A stretch of 64,000 nucleotides of DNA from Holtiella tumoricola (GTDB taxonomy: Bacteria; Bacillota; Clostridia; Lachnospirales; Cellulosilyticaceae): NCBI RefSeq assembly GCF_027857615.1, contig NZ_JAQIFT010000040.1, forward strand, positions 124,001 through 188,000, in the 5' to 3' direction. Position numbers and translations under genes: made by a program. The number at the start of each line of letters is the position of its first letter. Position 1 is the stretch's first letter. The notes under the pieces were generated by a model. That model searched no databases, was not told where the DNA came from, and saw nothing but the letters and a program-made list of their open reading frames with translations. Positions 52,976-61,994 of this stretch are shown piece by piece.

Positions 52976-53584
52976 CTATTTACTTATTTTATAAGTGTGT
53001 TCATCTACAACTTGAAATCTTTCTTTACCTGTTTCTACAAATCCTTTTAGCCATGCTTCACGTAATGCATAGTAACAGGACACCTCTCCCGCTTCTGCTT
53101 CCCAATACGCTTTATGGACACATTGATTTCTTTGCCATACAACGGCCTCTTCTGTAGCTTCTAATACTTCATTAACATGATCACATGGCATACCATCAAT
53201 CAAACTATCTTGAATCTCTTGATAGAGTGCTTTAAGTGCTAATCCTTCACCCATTTTTTTACGTTTTGCTTGTCCTTGGTCCTCAAAAGCCTCTTTTAAA
53301 GTCTCCATGGCATCTGGTATTTGCTTAATAAGCTCTGTTACGCAATATGCAAATTGATATTCTGTAACAGAAAGTTGGCTTTGTAGCCATCCATGGATTT
53401 GTGTTGTATCGATAATATCTTCTAAATCACCTTGGGCGATTTGTCCATATTTTGTATAACAGCTACTTGCTAAATCAATATGCCATTTCGTTTGTGCTGT
53501 ATCTATAACTGTTTTAACAAATCCTTCTTGTATTTGAATTTTATTATATAACCAATAATGAATTGGACCTAAAAATTTACTCAT
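52976..53584 (-). CDS. Uncharacterised conserved protein (FLGPIHYWLYNKI family)
   Basis: A 202-residue, helical cytoplasmic protein. It opens with MSKFLGPIHYWLYNKIQIQE, which I have seen at the start of Clostridial proteins of no assigned function. The middle has 'HGWLQSQLSVTEYQFAYCVTELI', and five cysteines are scattered (CYTKY, YCVTEL, PCDHV, QCVHK, SCYYAL). His, Cys and Trp content would suit a metal or haem site, but no known motif supports this. It is in one operon with the cupin gene. AAGGAG precedes the ATG. No function is proposed. Confidence 0.6.
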   Translation of the reverse strand: MSKFLGPIHYWLYNKIQIQEGFVKTVIDTAQTKWHIDLASSCYTKYGQIAQGDLEDIIDTTQIHGWLQSQLSVTEYQFAYCVTELIKQIPDAMETLKEAFEDQGQAKRKKMGEGLALKALYQEIQDSLIDGMPCDHVNEVLEATEEAVVWQRNQCVHKAYWEAEAGEVSCYYALREAWLKGFVETGKERFQVVDEHTYKISK

Positions 53585-53608
53585 TGTATGCTCCTTATTG
53601 AACTTGAT

Positions 53609-54078
53609 TTATATTATCTGTTTGGATGTATTTAGTATATCTGATTTTCTATTTGAGCGACGTTGCCAGAGCAACAAAATGATAAAGGGCTTATTAGGCA
53701 AACCTGCATTCAACAAAGCTTTAATCTGTTCTTCAAATAAAGTTTTGCTAACACCTATACTTATCTCTTCTTTTGTAATACCTATTTGATCCTTAATCTG
53801 ATGATACATGAGAACTGGAATATATTTTTGCTGATATGTAGGTTGCTGATTGATGGAATAGTCCTTTGATTTCATTAATACCTTGATGAAAAAGACTTGG
53901 GTCCATTCGTTAGCTCCGCCTTTGCTGTTTCTCCATCTAGCTTTAGTGGTATATTTATGTTTTCTTGATTTTGATTTGTAACTTGGTAAATCTCCATATC
54001 CATCTTTTCACTTATTTTAGCGCCATATACATTTATATTAATAAAGATGAATAATATAATCCACCAATATTTTTTCAT
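53609..54078 (-). pseudogene. Decayed polysaccharide deacetylase (NodB type)
   Basis: Two overlapping open frames make one broken gene. The first (53875-54078, 67 codons) begins with a signal-like sequence (MKKYWWIILFIFININVYG) and ends in TAA. The second (53609-53875, 88 codons) resumes in another frame with YIPVLMYHQIKD, the start of a NodB deacetylase domain, and SKTLFEEQIKALLNAG. It then jumps to LPNKPFII, where family members have about 25 more residues between, and loses the catalytic TFDDG in a frame change. So at least one frameshift, an internal deletion and a truncation are present. The original would have removed acetyl groups from cell-surface polysaccharide. Confidence 0.72.
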
Positions 54079-54171
54079 AGAGTTCCCCCTTAGCTGAAAG
54101 TCTTACTTTTTATTTTATTTTAGAATTACAAATATAGACCTTTAAATAATGTATGGAGTAAAATTATATAA

Positions 54172-54207
54172 AAAAGAAGCTATTACTCTAATGTAATAAC
54201 TTCTTTT
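54172..54207 (-). terminator. Terminator after the helical-protein gene
   Basis: Fifteen-base arms (AAAAGAAGCTATTAC / GTAATAACTTCTTTT, one mismatch) with a six-base loop are followed on the minus strand by TTATATAATT. It stands 25 bases after the gene end. Confidence 0.82.
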
Positions 54208-54231
54208 AGGAGCCACTCGATTCCATATCCT

Positions 54232-54822
54232 TTAACCTTGTTGGTCAAATAAAAGTCCTTCTCGTTGGCTAGCCTTTACATCTAATTGTACACAACCTGT
54301 TTTACATCCCGCTTGTTCTGCTTCTTCTTTGGCCTTTTCTATTGCTGCCATCTGAATGCGAACTTGAACCTCTGATAAAAATCCCTTTTGAGCCATTCCA
54401 ACCACTGTCCCCATTGCTGCAGATAAAATGTTTTGTCTTGCACTTTCGGTTTTAGCATGTTGTAAACGTTTTTTCAGTTGTTCACCTTCTTCTTTTGCAC
54501 GATTTGCCTCACGCTTAAGATCAGGATAGCTTTCATTAATAAATTGTTCTTCTTCTGGTGTTAGACTTTCACCTTTAGCAATTTTGATAGCAATTGCTTC
54601 TGCACGTCCCATCTCCATATAAACTTCAGCATAAAAAGCTTGTGACTGAGCAACTTCATAATGATTTAATTTCTTATATTCTTCTTCTGATAATGTTTCA
54701 ACCTTTATACCGCTTGCTAACTTTTTTTGAATAGAAAGAATCTCTTCACTAGGTTGCATACCATAGTACTTTTTACTTGAATGAACTTGTTGAAATAGAT
54801 TAGGATAAATTGTTTGAATCAT
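54232..54822 (-). CDS. Uncharacterised helical protein
   Basis: A 196-residue protein from the ATG at 54822, which has GGAGG upstream; five earlier codons are rejected. It is rich in Glu, Lys, Gln and Ala and mostly helical: 'AFYAEVYMEMGRAEAIAIKIAKGESLTPEEEQFI', then a likely coiled coil (REANRAKEEGEQLKKRLQHAKTE). A C-terminal segment includes AGCKTGCVQLDV. There is no signal peptide or membrane helix. It lies just downstream of the chemoreceptor and FIST genes on the same strand, with about 70 bases between. I do not recognise a family. Confidence 0.6.
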   Translation of the reverse strand: MIQTIYPNLFQQVHSSKKYYGMQPSEEILSIQKKLASGIKVETLSEEEYKKLNHYEVAQSQAFYAEVYMEMGRAEAIAIKIAKGESLTPEEEQFINESYPDLKREANRAKEEGEQLKKRLQHAKTESARQNILSAAMGTVVGMAQKGFLSEVQVRIQMAAIEKAKEEAEQAGCKTGCVQLDVKASQREGLLFDQQG

Positions 54823-54894
54823 TATTATAACCTCCAATAAAATTTATGCTGTTATAAATTTTATCGACATTTTTTACTTCTTCAAAATAGTTCT

Positions 54895-55854
54895 TTATCG
54901 TTTCTCTTTTAAAAGATTGTCTAACTGCTGTAAGAAATCTATAATTTCACACATTACAATTGACTTTTTACTAATTTTGGATTTTAAATTTTTAAGCTTA
55001 TCACCGAATGTTTGTACCAAGTCTGTTATAGAATGTACCCCTTGGACCGCACCATTAAGATTCTTTCTTGTCCACTCTATTCCACTTAGAATCTGATTGG
55101 TAAAGTTTTTTACATCATTAGCACTATGAGTCATTTGTTGAAAATTCTCTTGTACTGTTTGAGCTGTTTTTACATTCTCTTGAATGGCAGATTTAGATGA
55201 CTCAATTTCTTGACGTAATGTTTCAATACTCTTATTAATCGATCGAATACTCTCATCAATCCCTTTTGCAAGTTCTGTTGTGGAATTAGAGAGTTCTCTT
55301 ACTTGGTCTGCAACTACTGCAAAACCTCTGCCAGCATCGCCTGCACGTGCGGCCTCAATAGATGCATTCAGAGCTAAAAGATTTGTGCTTGATGCAATGC
55401 CTGTAATATTACTAGACATTTGTCCGATTTGGACACAATTTTGTTCTAATGTTGTAAAGGCACCTGATATAGCATCCAATTGATGGCATGTTCCTTGAAT
55501 TTGCTGTGCCAAGTCATTCATTTTTAAGTCAGCCTCATAAACAGTCTGCCCAGATTGTTCCATTACGCTATCTATTTGATTGGCTGTATGGTGAAACGCT
55601 GTAAAATCAGTATTCAATTGTTCAATCATCTGATTAATACGGCTAATTTCCACAAAGGTCTCTGCAATATCTTCTATAGCTTGTGTTACTTCTACCTCTT
55701 CATCCATATATGCTTCTATTTTCTTTTCTATATGATGTACACCATACCTTAAATGAGGCGTATGATCCTCTTTTTCATATACAACCTTCTCATCTATAGA
55801 TGTAGGTATTGCTTGTGTATCTAATTGTTTCTTTTTTAATCTTAGCCACTTCAT
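54895..55854 (-). CDS. Soluble methyl-accepting chemotaxis protein
   Basis: A 319-residue chemoreceptor without membrane helices or sensor domain of its own. The C-terminal two thirds form the signalling coiled coil. Its hairpin tip reads LALNASIEAARAGDAGRGFAVVA with DQVRELSN after it, the part that binds CheW and CheA. The N-terminal ~80 residues (VTQAIEDIAETFVEISRI) are helical only. It follows the FIST gene by 11 bases. FIST sensors are known to accompany receptors of this kind, so the FIST protein likely supplied the input. AGGAGAG precedes the ATG. Confidence 0.9.
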   Translation of the reverse strand: MKWLRLKKKQLDTQAIPTSIDEKVVYEKEDHTPHLRYGVHHIEKKIEAYMDEEVEVTQAIEDIAETFVEISRINQMIEQLNTDFTAFHHTANQIDSVMEQSGQTVYEADLKMNDLAQQIQGTCHQLDAISGAFTTLEQNCVQIGQMSSNITGIASSTNLLALNASIEAARAGDAGRGFAVVADQVRELSNSTTELAKGIDESIRSINKSIETLRQEIESSKSAIQENVKTAQTVQENFQQMTHSANDVKNFTNQILSGIEWTRKNLNGAVQGVHSITDLVQTFGDKLKNLKSKISKKSIVMCEIIDFLQQLDNLLKEKR

Positions 55855-55865
55855 GATTCTCTCTC

Positions 55866-56966
55866 CTATTCAAATACAGCTATAATCATTGTTTGATTAA
55901 AATGTTGGTGATCAAGTTGTTCACCATATCCTGAAAAGCCTACATAGTTACCAAGAGTCTGTCCCATTTCTCTTGCAAATTGATCAAGATACCCTTGTGA
56001 TTCAAATAGTAAAGAACGTGCTAAACAATGGACAACTAAAGCCAAAGATGGCTTAGGTACATCTTGGTGAATACGTTCCATAGTTTGTTTAATAACATTT
56101 TTATAGTTATCTGGTTCTAGTAAAACCATTTGAGAATTTTTATAGACACGTGCATGATACGCCATGCCCTTTTGTTCAACGACTTCTTTATTGGCAGTAA
56201 TGTACATATCATTTCCAATCATTCTCCCCATAGGATAGCTATCTAAATAGCTCGGCAAATGTTGAAGGTCTGTTCCTAATGCTTGAGCAACTTGAGGTGC
56301 CGCTGGCTTACCATCATACTCATAAACAATACGATTGCGAACATCAACCTTTGTTGCTATAAAATGATGAGCTGTTGGTTTATAAATATTTTCTTGATAA
56401 AAGTGTATTTTCCCTCCTAAATTTTTCAATATCACGAATATACAGGCTTTTTCATATACCTTCCCATTATAAGATACTAGTGTCTTTTCAGCTTTTCCTT
56501 CATCCCCAGCTGTCCCACCAAATATAGGAATTTATCTTGGGTTCAAAACAGAATTTAATGTAGAAAGCACTAACTCCTCACAGCTTATTAATCCTGTTGT
56601 AAAAGTTAAACACATAGTATTGGTAGATGTACCTATAGATTCTACACACGCCTCTATACGTGGCACATATTTGATAGGATATTGATCTACTTCCTCAAGA
56701 ACATCACCATAACACTCTATTCCTTCTTCAATTCCAAGTACTAGTATGCCCTCTTTAGAAATCCCCTCTTTGCAAAAAGATGCAAACGTTGTAGAACCTA
56801 TAACTAAACAGTTCGGAAATTTTTCTTTAATACCTATTGTATAGGCGTCAAAGTTTCTTACACTTGAAAAGAATAAAATCAGTTTAGGATGCTTAAGTTC
56901 TCCAATTGCTTCATTTATACTTTGCTGTACATCTTGATGTGTACTTCTTCCCATTTTATACTTCAT
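55866..56966 (-). pseudogene. FIST sensor protein interrupted by one in-frame stop codon
   Basis: Reading from the ATG at 56966 (AGGGAG upstream), a FIST_N domain (MKYKMGRSTHQDVQQSINEA, then LVIGSTTFASFC and LTFTTGLISCEELVLSTLNS) runs to a TAA at 56532-56534. The same frame then continues with no further stop through IPIFGGTAGDEGKA, the conserved middle of FIST proteins. The FIST_C domain follows to the normal end at 55866. All 365 other codons are intact, so the single nonsense codon is the only lesson of damage. FIST proteins bind small ligands such as amino acids and feed chemoreceptors or cyclic-di-GMP enzymes; the downstream soluble receptor is the partner. Recent inactivation or a sequencing error is likely. 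Confidence 0.85.
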
Positions 56967-57056
56967 ATGACACTCCCTTAAATTACAAAATATTATAACC
57001 ATATAGTATATTTTTGTCGAATTTTAGTCAATAGTATAATTTATTACTCATCATAA

Positions 57057-57093
57057 AAAACTTCCTAAAAATATTACATCTCTAGGAAGTTTT
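57057..57093 (-). terminator. Terminator overlapping the end of the MATE gene
   Basis: Eleven-base arms AAAACTTCCTA and TAGGAAGTTTT surround the stop codon of the MATE gene, and the hairpin is followed on the minus strand by TTATGATG. One arm is inside the last codons of the gene. Confidence 0.8.
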
Positions 57094-58441
57094 CTGCCAA
57101 CCCGTTTAGTTCTTTACGTACAATCACTACCATTGTTGTAAAACAGGCTAATCCACCAATAAAATTAGAGATAGGCTCTGCAATAAATACACCATTCACA
57201 CCTAGTGCAAAGCATTTTGGCAAATATAAGGTAAGTGGAATCACAATAATAGCTTTTCTAAGTAAGGAGAAAAAAATAGCTTGCTTTGATTTGCCTAATC
57301 CTACGAAAACAGCCTGTGCCGAATGTTGCAAAGCCATCATAAAGAAGCCAAAAAAATAAATTCTTAAAGCAAATACACCTGCCTCTATCAAATTAGAATC
57401 TTGATTGAAAAGTTTAATGAAGAAGGTTGGAAACAAATGAATACAACACCATGCCAAAAGGGTGTAACCTATACAAGCAGCAACCATAAACTTAATAGCG
57501 CTTTTTACTCGCGTAGTAAGTTTAGCACCATAGTTATATCCAATTATGGGTTGTGTACCATTACTAATTCCTTGTAAAGGAAGCATAATAAATTCTCTGA
57601 CTGTATTAATAATAGTCATTACACCTACATATAAGTCGCCACCATAAGTTTGCAAGCTTGCATTACAAGCCATTTGTACACCACTATTTGTAATAGACAT
57701 CATAAAGCCAGAAAGACCTAGTGTAAGTATTTTTTGAATCCTTCCCCAATCTAATTTAAAATATTGAGTTTCTAAGGTTATACTTGCACGTTTTCCCGTC
57801 AAGAACTTAAAAATCCATAAGGCAGAAAGAAACTGAGAAATGATTGTGGCAATAGCAGCTCCCCTTATCCCCATATGTAAAAAGAAAATCAATATAGGAT
57901 CTAAAATAACATTTGCAACTGCACCAATAAGAATGGTAAACATACCAACTTTGCCAAACCCCTGTGCATTAATGAAGTTATTCATCCCTAAACCAATCAT
58001 CACAAATATACTTCCTAATAAATAAAACGTAATATACGCATTGGCATAAGGCAAAGTAGCTTCACTTGCTCCTAATAAATAAAGTAAAGGTTTCTTAAAA
58101 AGGAGTCCTAACAAAGTAAGTATAATACCTAGACAGCACAATAGAACAAAGCAGTTACCCATAATATATTTAGCTTCTTCTTCCTCCTGTCTCCCTCTTG
58201 CTATAGAAAATAACGGTGCACCTCCCATACCAATCAAGTTTGCAAAAGCAATAATCATAGTAATAATAGGAAGTGCTAGACCTACTCCTGTTAAAGATAA
58301 GGTAGCTTGTTCTGGAATTTTACCAATATAAATTCGATCCACTACACTGTACAAGACATTAATGAGTTGTGCCAGTGTCATTGGGATTGCTAACTTAACT
58401 ATATGGCTTACTATGCTTCCTTTTGAAAAATCATTCTCCAT
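57074..58441 (-). CDS. MATE-family multidrug exporter
   Basis: A 455-residue membrane protein with twelve helices in two halves. The N-terminus VSHIVKLAIPMTLAQLINVLYSVVDRIYIGK is typical of MATE proteins. The mid-region 'NSGVQMACNASLQTYGGDLYVGVMTIINTVREFIMLPLQGISNGTQPIIGYNYGAK' is the second half's counterpart, with the usual GTQPIIGYNYGA. It exports cationic drugs or metabolites driven by sodium or protons. AGGGAGGAAG precedes the ATG. It is a single-gene unit. Confidence 0.93.
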   Translation of the reverse strand: MENDFSKGSIVSHIVKLAIPMTLAQLINVLYSVVDRIYIGKIPEQATLSLTGVGLALPIITMIIAFANLIGMGGAPLFSIARGRQEEEEAKYIMGNCFVLLCCLGIILTLLGLLFKKPLLYLLGASEATLPYANAYITFYLLGSIFVMIGLGMNNFINAQGFGKVGMFTILIGAVANVILDPILIFFLHMGIRGAAIATIISQFLSALWIFKFLTGKRASITLETQYFKLDWGRIQKILTLGLSGFMMSITNSGVQMACNASLQTYGGDLYVGVMTIINTVREFIMLPLQGISNGTQPIIGYNYGAKLTTRVKSAIKFMVAACIGYTLLAWCCIHLFPTFFIKLFNQDSNLIEAGVFALRIYFFGFFMMALQHSAQAVFVGLGKSKQAIFFSLLRKAIIVIPLTLYLPKCFALGVNGVFIAEPISNFIGGLACFTTMVVIVRKELNGLAENFLEM

Positions 58442-58481
58442 CTGCTTCCTCCCTTTACCCCTATGTCTAAGTACTGCAAAA

Positions 58482-58513
58482 AGGGTTCTGAAATTCCTCT
58501 CTCTCAGAACCCT
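58482..58513 (-). terminator. Terminator of the glycerate/transketolase operon
   Basis: Perfect ten-base arms (AGGGTTCTGA / TCAGAACCCT) with a 12-base loop are followed on the minus strand by TTTTTGCAG, 50 bases after the last gene. Confidence 0.85.
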
Positions 58514-58562
58514 ACTGCTAGCTATTTATCTTATTTCTGATGTCATGTTTACTCACTCCAGA

Positions 58563-58856
58563 TTAAGATTCAAAATCTACAACTGCTCGTTCTACTGTAA
58601 AAGGTCGTACGTAAGTATTGGCTACTTCTTGATGCTTTTCATGATCTCTATAAGAGATCAGTGCTTCCTTACTTTCAAACTCTGAATAAAGAACTGCATC
58701 ATAAGCTTGTTTTGAAGCATTGTAGTTAATGCCTACTTCTAAATGAATCAGTCCATCAATCTGGCCATTTAAATTTTCTAACCGTTCTTTTATGTTTTTA
58801 AGTACGTCTTCCTTTGTTTGAGAGACTACACGCCACATAACAATATGTTTAACCAT
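58563..58856 (-). CDS. Dabb-family (stress-responsive A/B barrel) protein
   Basis: A 97-residue ferredoxin-like alpha/beta barrel dimer protein: MVKHIVMWRVVSQTKEDVLK, LIHLEVGINYNA and YDAVLYSEFESKEALISY. The small fold binds little metabolites in many catabolic operons and occasionally acts as an enzyme. It is the last gene of the operon, 24 bases after the dehydrogenase gene, with AAGGAGGAG before the ATG. The function within the pathway is not known. Confidence 0.88.
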   Translation of the reverse strand: MVKHIVMWRVVSQTKEDVLKNIKERLENLNGQIDGLIHLEVGINYNASKQAYDAVLYSEFESKEALISYRDHEKHQEVANTYVRPFTVERAVVDFES

Positions 58857-58880
58857 ACGCTCCTCCTTCTTGAATGAGAT

Positions 58881-59837
58881 TTAAGCATTAACTACATTGG
58901 TTGGCTGACCTTCTAAGTAACTGCGTAAATTATCTACAGCAATATCAAAAAGACGTTGTCTTGCTTCAATAGGTGCCCATGCAATATGCGGCGTTAAAAT
59001 ACAATTTTTAGCTGTTAAAAGAGGATTATCTTCTAAAATAGGCTCTATACATACAACGTCTAATCCAGCGCCACCTACTTTTCCACTATTTAAAGCTTCT
59101 GCCAAATCTTCTTCATTAACAAGTGGACCACGTGCTGTATTGATAATCATTACACCGTCTTTCATTTTAGCAATATTGGTTTTATTAATGATTCCTGTGT
59201 TATCTGCAAAAAGTGGGCAATGTAAACTAATGACATCTGACCTTCTAAAGAGTTCATCTAACGCAACATATTCATATCCCTCTGCTACAAGTGCTTCATT
59301 TACATATTTATCATAGGCAATCACTTTCATACCAAGTGCTTTTGCAATACGCCCTGCTGCCTGCCCATTGCGTCCAAATCCTACAATACCCATTGTCTTC
59401 CCGGCAAGTTCAATAAGTGGGTAGTTCCAGAAACAGAAATCTCCACTTTCTTTCCATTGTCCTTTGCGAATAGCCTGATCATGTGCTGCAATATGATGGC
59501 ACATTTCAAGAAGAAGTGCAATTGCAAATTGACCTACTGCATCATTACCATAGGCTGGTACATTGGATACTGGGATTCCTTTTTCTTTAGCTGCTGCAAT
59601 ATCAACCACATTGTACCCCGTTGCAAGTACACCTACCCATTTGATTTGTGTTGCTTCAAAGACTTCACGACTTAAAGGTGTTTTATTTGTAAAAACAATT
59701 TCAGCATCTCCAATACGGTTAATGACTTCCTCTTCAGGTGTGCGATCATACACTGTAACCGCACCAAAATCATGTAAGACCTCCCAACTTAAGTCACCTG
59801 GATTTAATGTATAACCATCTAATACAACGATTTTCAT
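58881..59837 (-). CDS. D-2-hydroxyacid dehydrogenase (hydroxypyruvate/glycerate dehydrogenase type)
   Basis: A 318-residue NAD(P)-dependent dehydrogenase. The cofactor motif is GKTMGIVGFGRNGQAAGRI. Catalytic residues are the Arg in NTARGPLVNEEDLAEAL, the Glu in CIEPILEDNPL and the His in LTPHIAWAPIEARQ; the closing motif with TPHIAWA is that of HprA/glycerate dehydrogenases. Interconversion of hydroxypyruvate and D-glycerate is expected. It is followed by the Dabb gene and preceded by glycerate kinase, which fits that role. AGGAGG precedes the ATG. Confidence 0.92.
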   Translation of the reverse strand: MKIVVLDGYTLNPGDLSWEVLHDFGAVTVYDRTPEEEVINRIGDAEIVFTNKTPLSREVFEATQIKWVGVLATGYNVVDIAAAKEKGIPVSNVPAYGNDAVGQFAIALLLEMCHHIAAHDQAIRKGQWKESGDFCFWNYPLIELAGKTMGIVGFGRNGQAAGRIAKALGMKVIAYDKYVNEALVAEGYEYVALDELFRRSDVISLHCPLFADNTGIINKTNIAKMKDGVMIINTARGPLVNEEDLAEALNSGKVGGAGLDVVCIEPILEDNPLLTAKNCILTPHIAWAPIEARQRLFDIAVDNLRSYLEGQPTNVVNA

Positions 59838-59866
59838 ATGAATAACCTCCTATATTTTTCTTATTT

Positions 59867-61009
59867 TTAGTTTAAATGTTTTCCTACTTCTATGAAACGC
59901 ATCATACGTTCTGCCGCATCTTGTAACAATATATCTACATTTTCAATAGCTTCCTCTAAAACCATTGGTCTATTAGTAAGTGGCATAATGCTTTGGATGT
60001 GATGATCGTATACTTTAGTTGCTCCTATTCCCATGCCACCTACAATGGCCACTACTGGTACATTAAAAGGCTCTACACGCTTTGCCAGTCCAACGGGTAC
60101 TTTACCATAGATGGATTGCCCATCCATATTCCCTTCTCCTGTAATGACAAGATCCGCTTCTTCTAAATACTTTTCAATCTGAACCATATCTAGTATGGTA
60201 TCAATACCCGAGTGTAACGTCGCACCACAAAAAGCCATTAGTCCCATCCCAAGTCCACCTGCTGCCCCAGCTCCTGGTACTTCATGATAGGAGCTACCTT
60301 CTAAAAGGTGCCCAACAGCCTTTGCATAATTCTGCATGCCCTTTTCTAAGTATTGAACCATCTTGGGTGTGGCACCCTTTTGTGGGCCATAGATTGCTGT
60401 TGCACCTTCTGGTCCACAAAGTGGATTTTTCACATCACATGCTACTTTAAATTCTGTTCTAGCAATTCGTGGATCTATTTCACTCTTATCAATTCTATCA
60501 ATATACGCTAAACCTTTTCCACCAACAGGTATAAGTTGACCCGTCTTATCTAAAAACTTTACGCCTAGAGCCATGGCCATCCCAACGCCGCCATCATTGG
60601 TTGCACTACCGCCTATACCTAAGACAATTCTGCTAACCCCTCTATCAAGAGCTGCTAAAATCAATTGTCCTACACCATATGTAGAGGTTTCCATTGGATT
60701 ACGTTCCTCATTTGATAGAAGTTGTAATCCTGACGCTTCTGCCATTTCTATAAATGCTGTTTCCTTATCTATAAGCACATATTTAGCTTCCACACACTTA
60801 CCTAAGGGACCTTGTACTTGTAAAGTTACTTTTTGCCCTTTACTTCCTATTAAGATAGCATCCACTGTACCTTCTCCACCATCTGCAATAGGTACTTTAA
60901 CAATTTGGGTATCAGGCTTTACACGCCTGATGCCCTTTTCTATACTTTCTGCTACACATATTGCACTACTACTGTTCTTAAAGGAATCGGGTGCAATGAC
61001 AATGCGCAT
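59867..61009 (-). CDS. Glycerate kinase
   Basis: A 380-residue glycerate kinase of the GarK/GlxK family, making 2-phosphoglycerate from D-glycerate and ATP. It begins MRIVIAPDSFKNSSSA with the substrate-binding lysine region and contains PIADGGEGTVDA, GIGGSATNDGGVGMA and GAGAAGGLGMGLMAF, the family's glycine-rich signatures, and VITGEGNMDGQS near the C-terminus. The ATG at 61009 has AGAGG eight bases upstream; a GTG three codons earlier is rejected. It sits between the isomerase and dehydrogenase genes in the operon. Confidence 0.95.
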   Translation of the reverse strand: MRIVIAPDSFKNSSSAICVAESIEKGIRRVKPDTQIVKVPIADGGEGTVDAILIGSKGQKVTLQVQGPLGKCVEAKYVLIDKETAFIEMAEASGLQLLSNEERNPMETSTYGVGQLILAALDRGVSRIVLGIGGSATNDGGVGMAMALGVKFLDKTGQLIPVGGKGLAYIDRIDKSEIDPRIARTEFKVACDVKNPLCGPEGATAIYGPQKGATPKMVQYLEKGMQNYAKAVGHLLEGSSYHEVPGAGAAGGLGMGLMAFCGATLHSGIDTILDMVQIEKYLEEADLVITGEGNMDGQSIYGKVPVGLAKRVEPFNVPVVAIVGGMGIGATKVYDHHIQSIMPLTNRPMVLEEAIENVDILLQDAAERMMRFIEVGKHLN

Positions 61010-61027
61010 CTTATTCACCTCTTTCTT

Positions 61028-61945
61028 CTAGAGTTTTCCCCATGCTTCATTTAAGGTACGTTTTGCATTGGCAACAACAATATCTGGATCTTCATCTCCC
61101 CATGGTTTCACTTCAAAGCTTACAATAGGAGGATTGGTTTCATTTAAAAAACCAATATCCATAAGCACTTTTAAGTACGTTGTAAGTTCATCCACATCAT
61201 TTTCACTATTAGGGAATCCAAATCTTGGGTGTGCATCTCCATAGGCTTCCATATCGGCATCTTTACATACCGCATTTCCCATATGTGCATGCACAATATA
61301 ATCTTTGATTGGTAAAATCGCTTCTTCGGCTGTCTCTCTTACAAGAGGTAAATGGCTTAGGTCTACCATCAAACCAAAGTTGTCATGAGTTTTTCTCATA
61401 TCTTCTGCATAGCGACGTGCAAGTTCTACTGGACCAATTAAACTCTTTTTATCTACATCATAATCAAATACTTCTAAAATCACTTTCATATCACCTTTAG
61501 AGGCTGCATAGTCACAAAGTTCACGAGTTGAAGCAAGAAGCTTTTCATAGCTTGTTTCTTTTGTAACTTCCTCATACTTACCAGCTAAGAATGCAAAACC
61601 TTGTGCACCCATTTCATATGCTTCATCAATACCTGCTTTAAGATTATCTAAAGCGATTTGACGTTTTTCTTCATTTAAATCATTAATATTTTGCCCTGTT
61701 GTAAGTAGTCTAGGTTGACCACCGTACCCTATAGCCATATGACTTGTCTCTAGCATCTTCTTGGCTTTGTTACGTGTTACTTCATCCTTAATCCAAGTGA
61801 TTTCAATAGCATTAAAATAGTCATCACAGGCTACTTTTTTAATAGCCGATAAAATCTCCTCCTCATTATCCCCTTTCATAGTTGTTGGATAAGCCATAAA
61901 GTAAATAAGACCGACCTTCATATATTTGTACATAGATTCATTCAT
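61028..61945 (-). CDS. TIM-barrel sugar isomerase/epimerase (AP endonuclease 2-like)
   Basis: A 305-residue xylose-isomerase-like TIM barrel. The metal-binding residues expected for the family are seen: Glu in VILEVFDYD, Asp and His in LMVDLSHLPL, His in VHAHMGN and Glu in VSFEVKPWGD. Enzymes of this group isomerise or epimerise small sugars, and some interconvert hydroxypyruvate and tartronate semialdehyde. With glycerate kinase and the dehydrogenase beside it, a substrate of three to five carbons is probable. GAGGAGG precedes the ATG. A 49-base gap separates it from the transketolase genes. Confidence 0.85.
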   Translation of the reverse strand: MNESMYKYMKVGLIYFMAYPTTMKGDNEEEILSAIKKVACDDYFNAIEITWIKDEVTRNKAKKMLETSHMAIGYGGQPRLLTTGQNINDLNEEKRQIALDNLKAGIDEAYEMGAQGFAFLAGKYEEVTKETSYEKLLASTRELCDYAASKGDMKVILEVFDYDVDKKSLIGPVELARRYAEDMRKTHDNFGLMVDLSHLPLVRETAEEAILPIKDYIVHAHMGNAVCKDADMEAYGDAHPRFGFPNSENDVDELTTYLKVLMDIGFLNETNPPIVSFEVKPWGDEDPDIVVANAKRTLNEAWGKL

Positions 61946-61994
61946 TTTCTTTTCCTCCTCGAATATGTTTTTTCATTAAATTTATTGAAATGGA

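Noticed and set aside
55866..56966. TAA in the FIST gene as a recoded codon (selenocysteine or pyrrolysine)
   Set aside because: Those use TGA and TAG; no recoding element is visible, so a nonsense change or sequence error is simpler.
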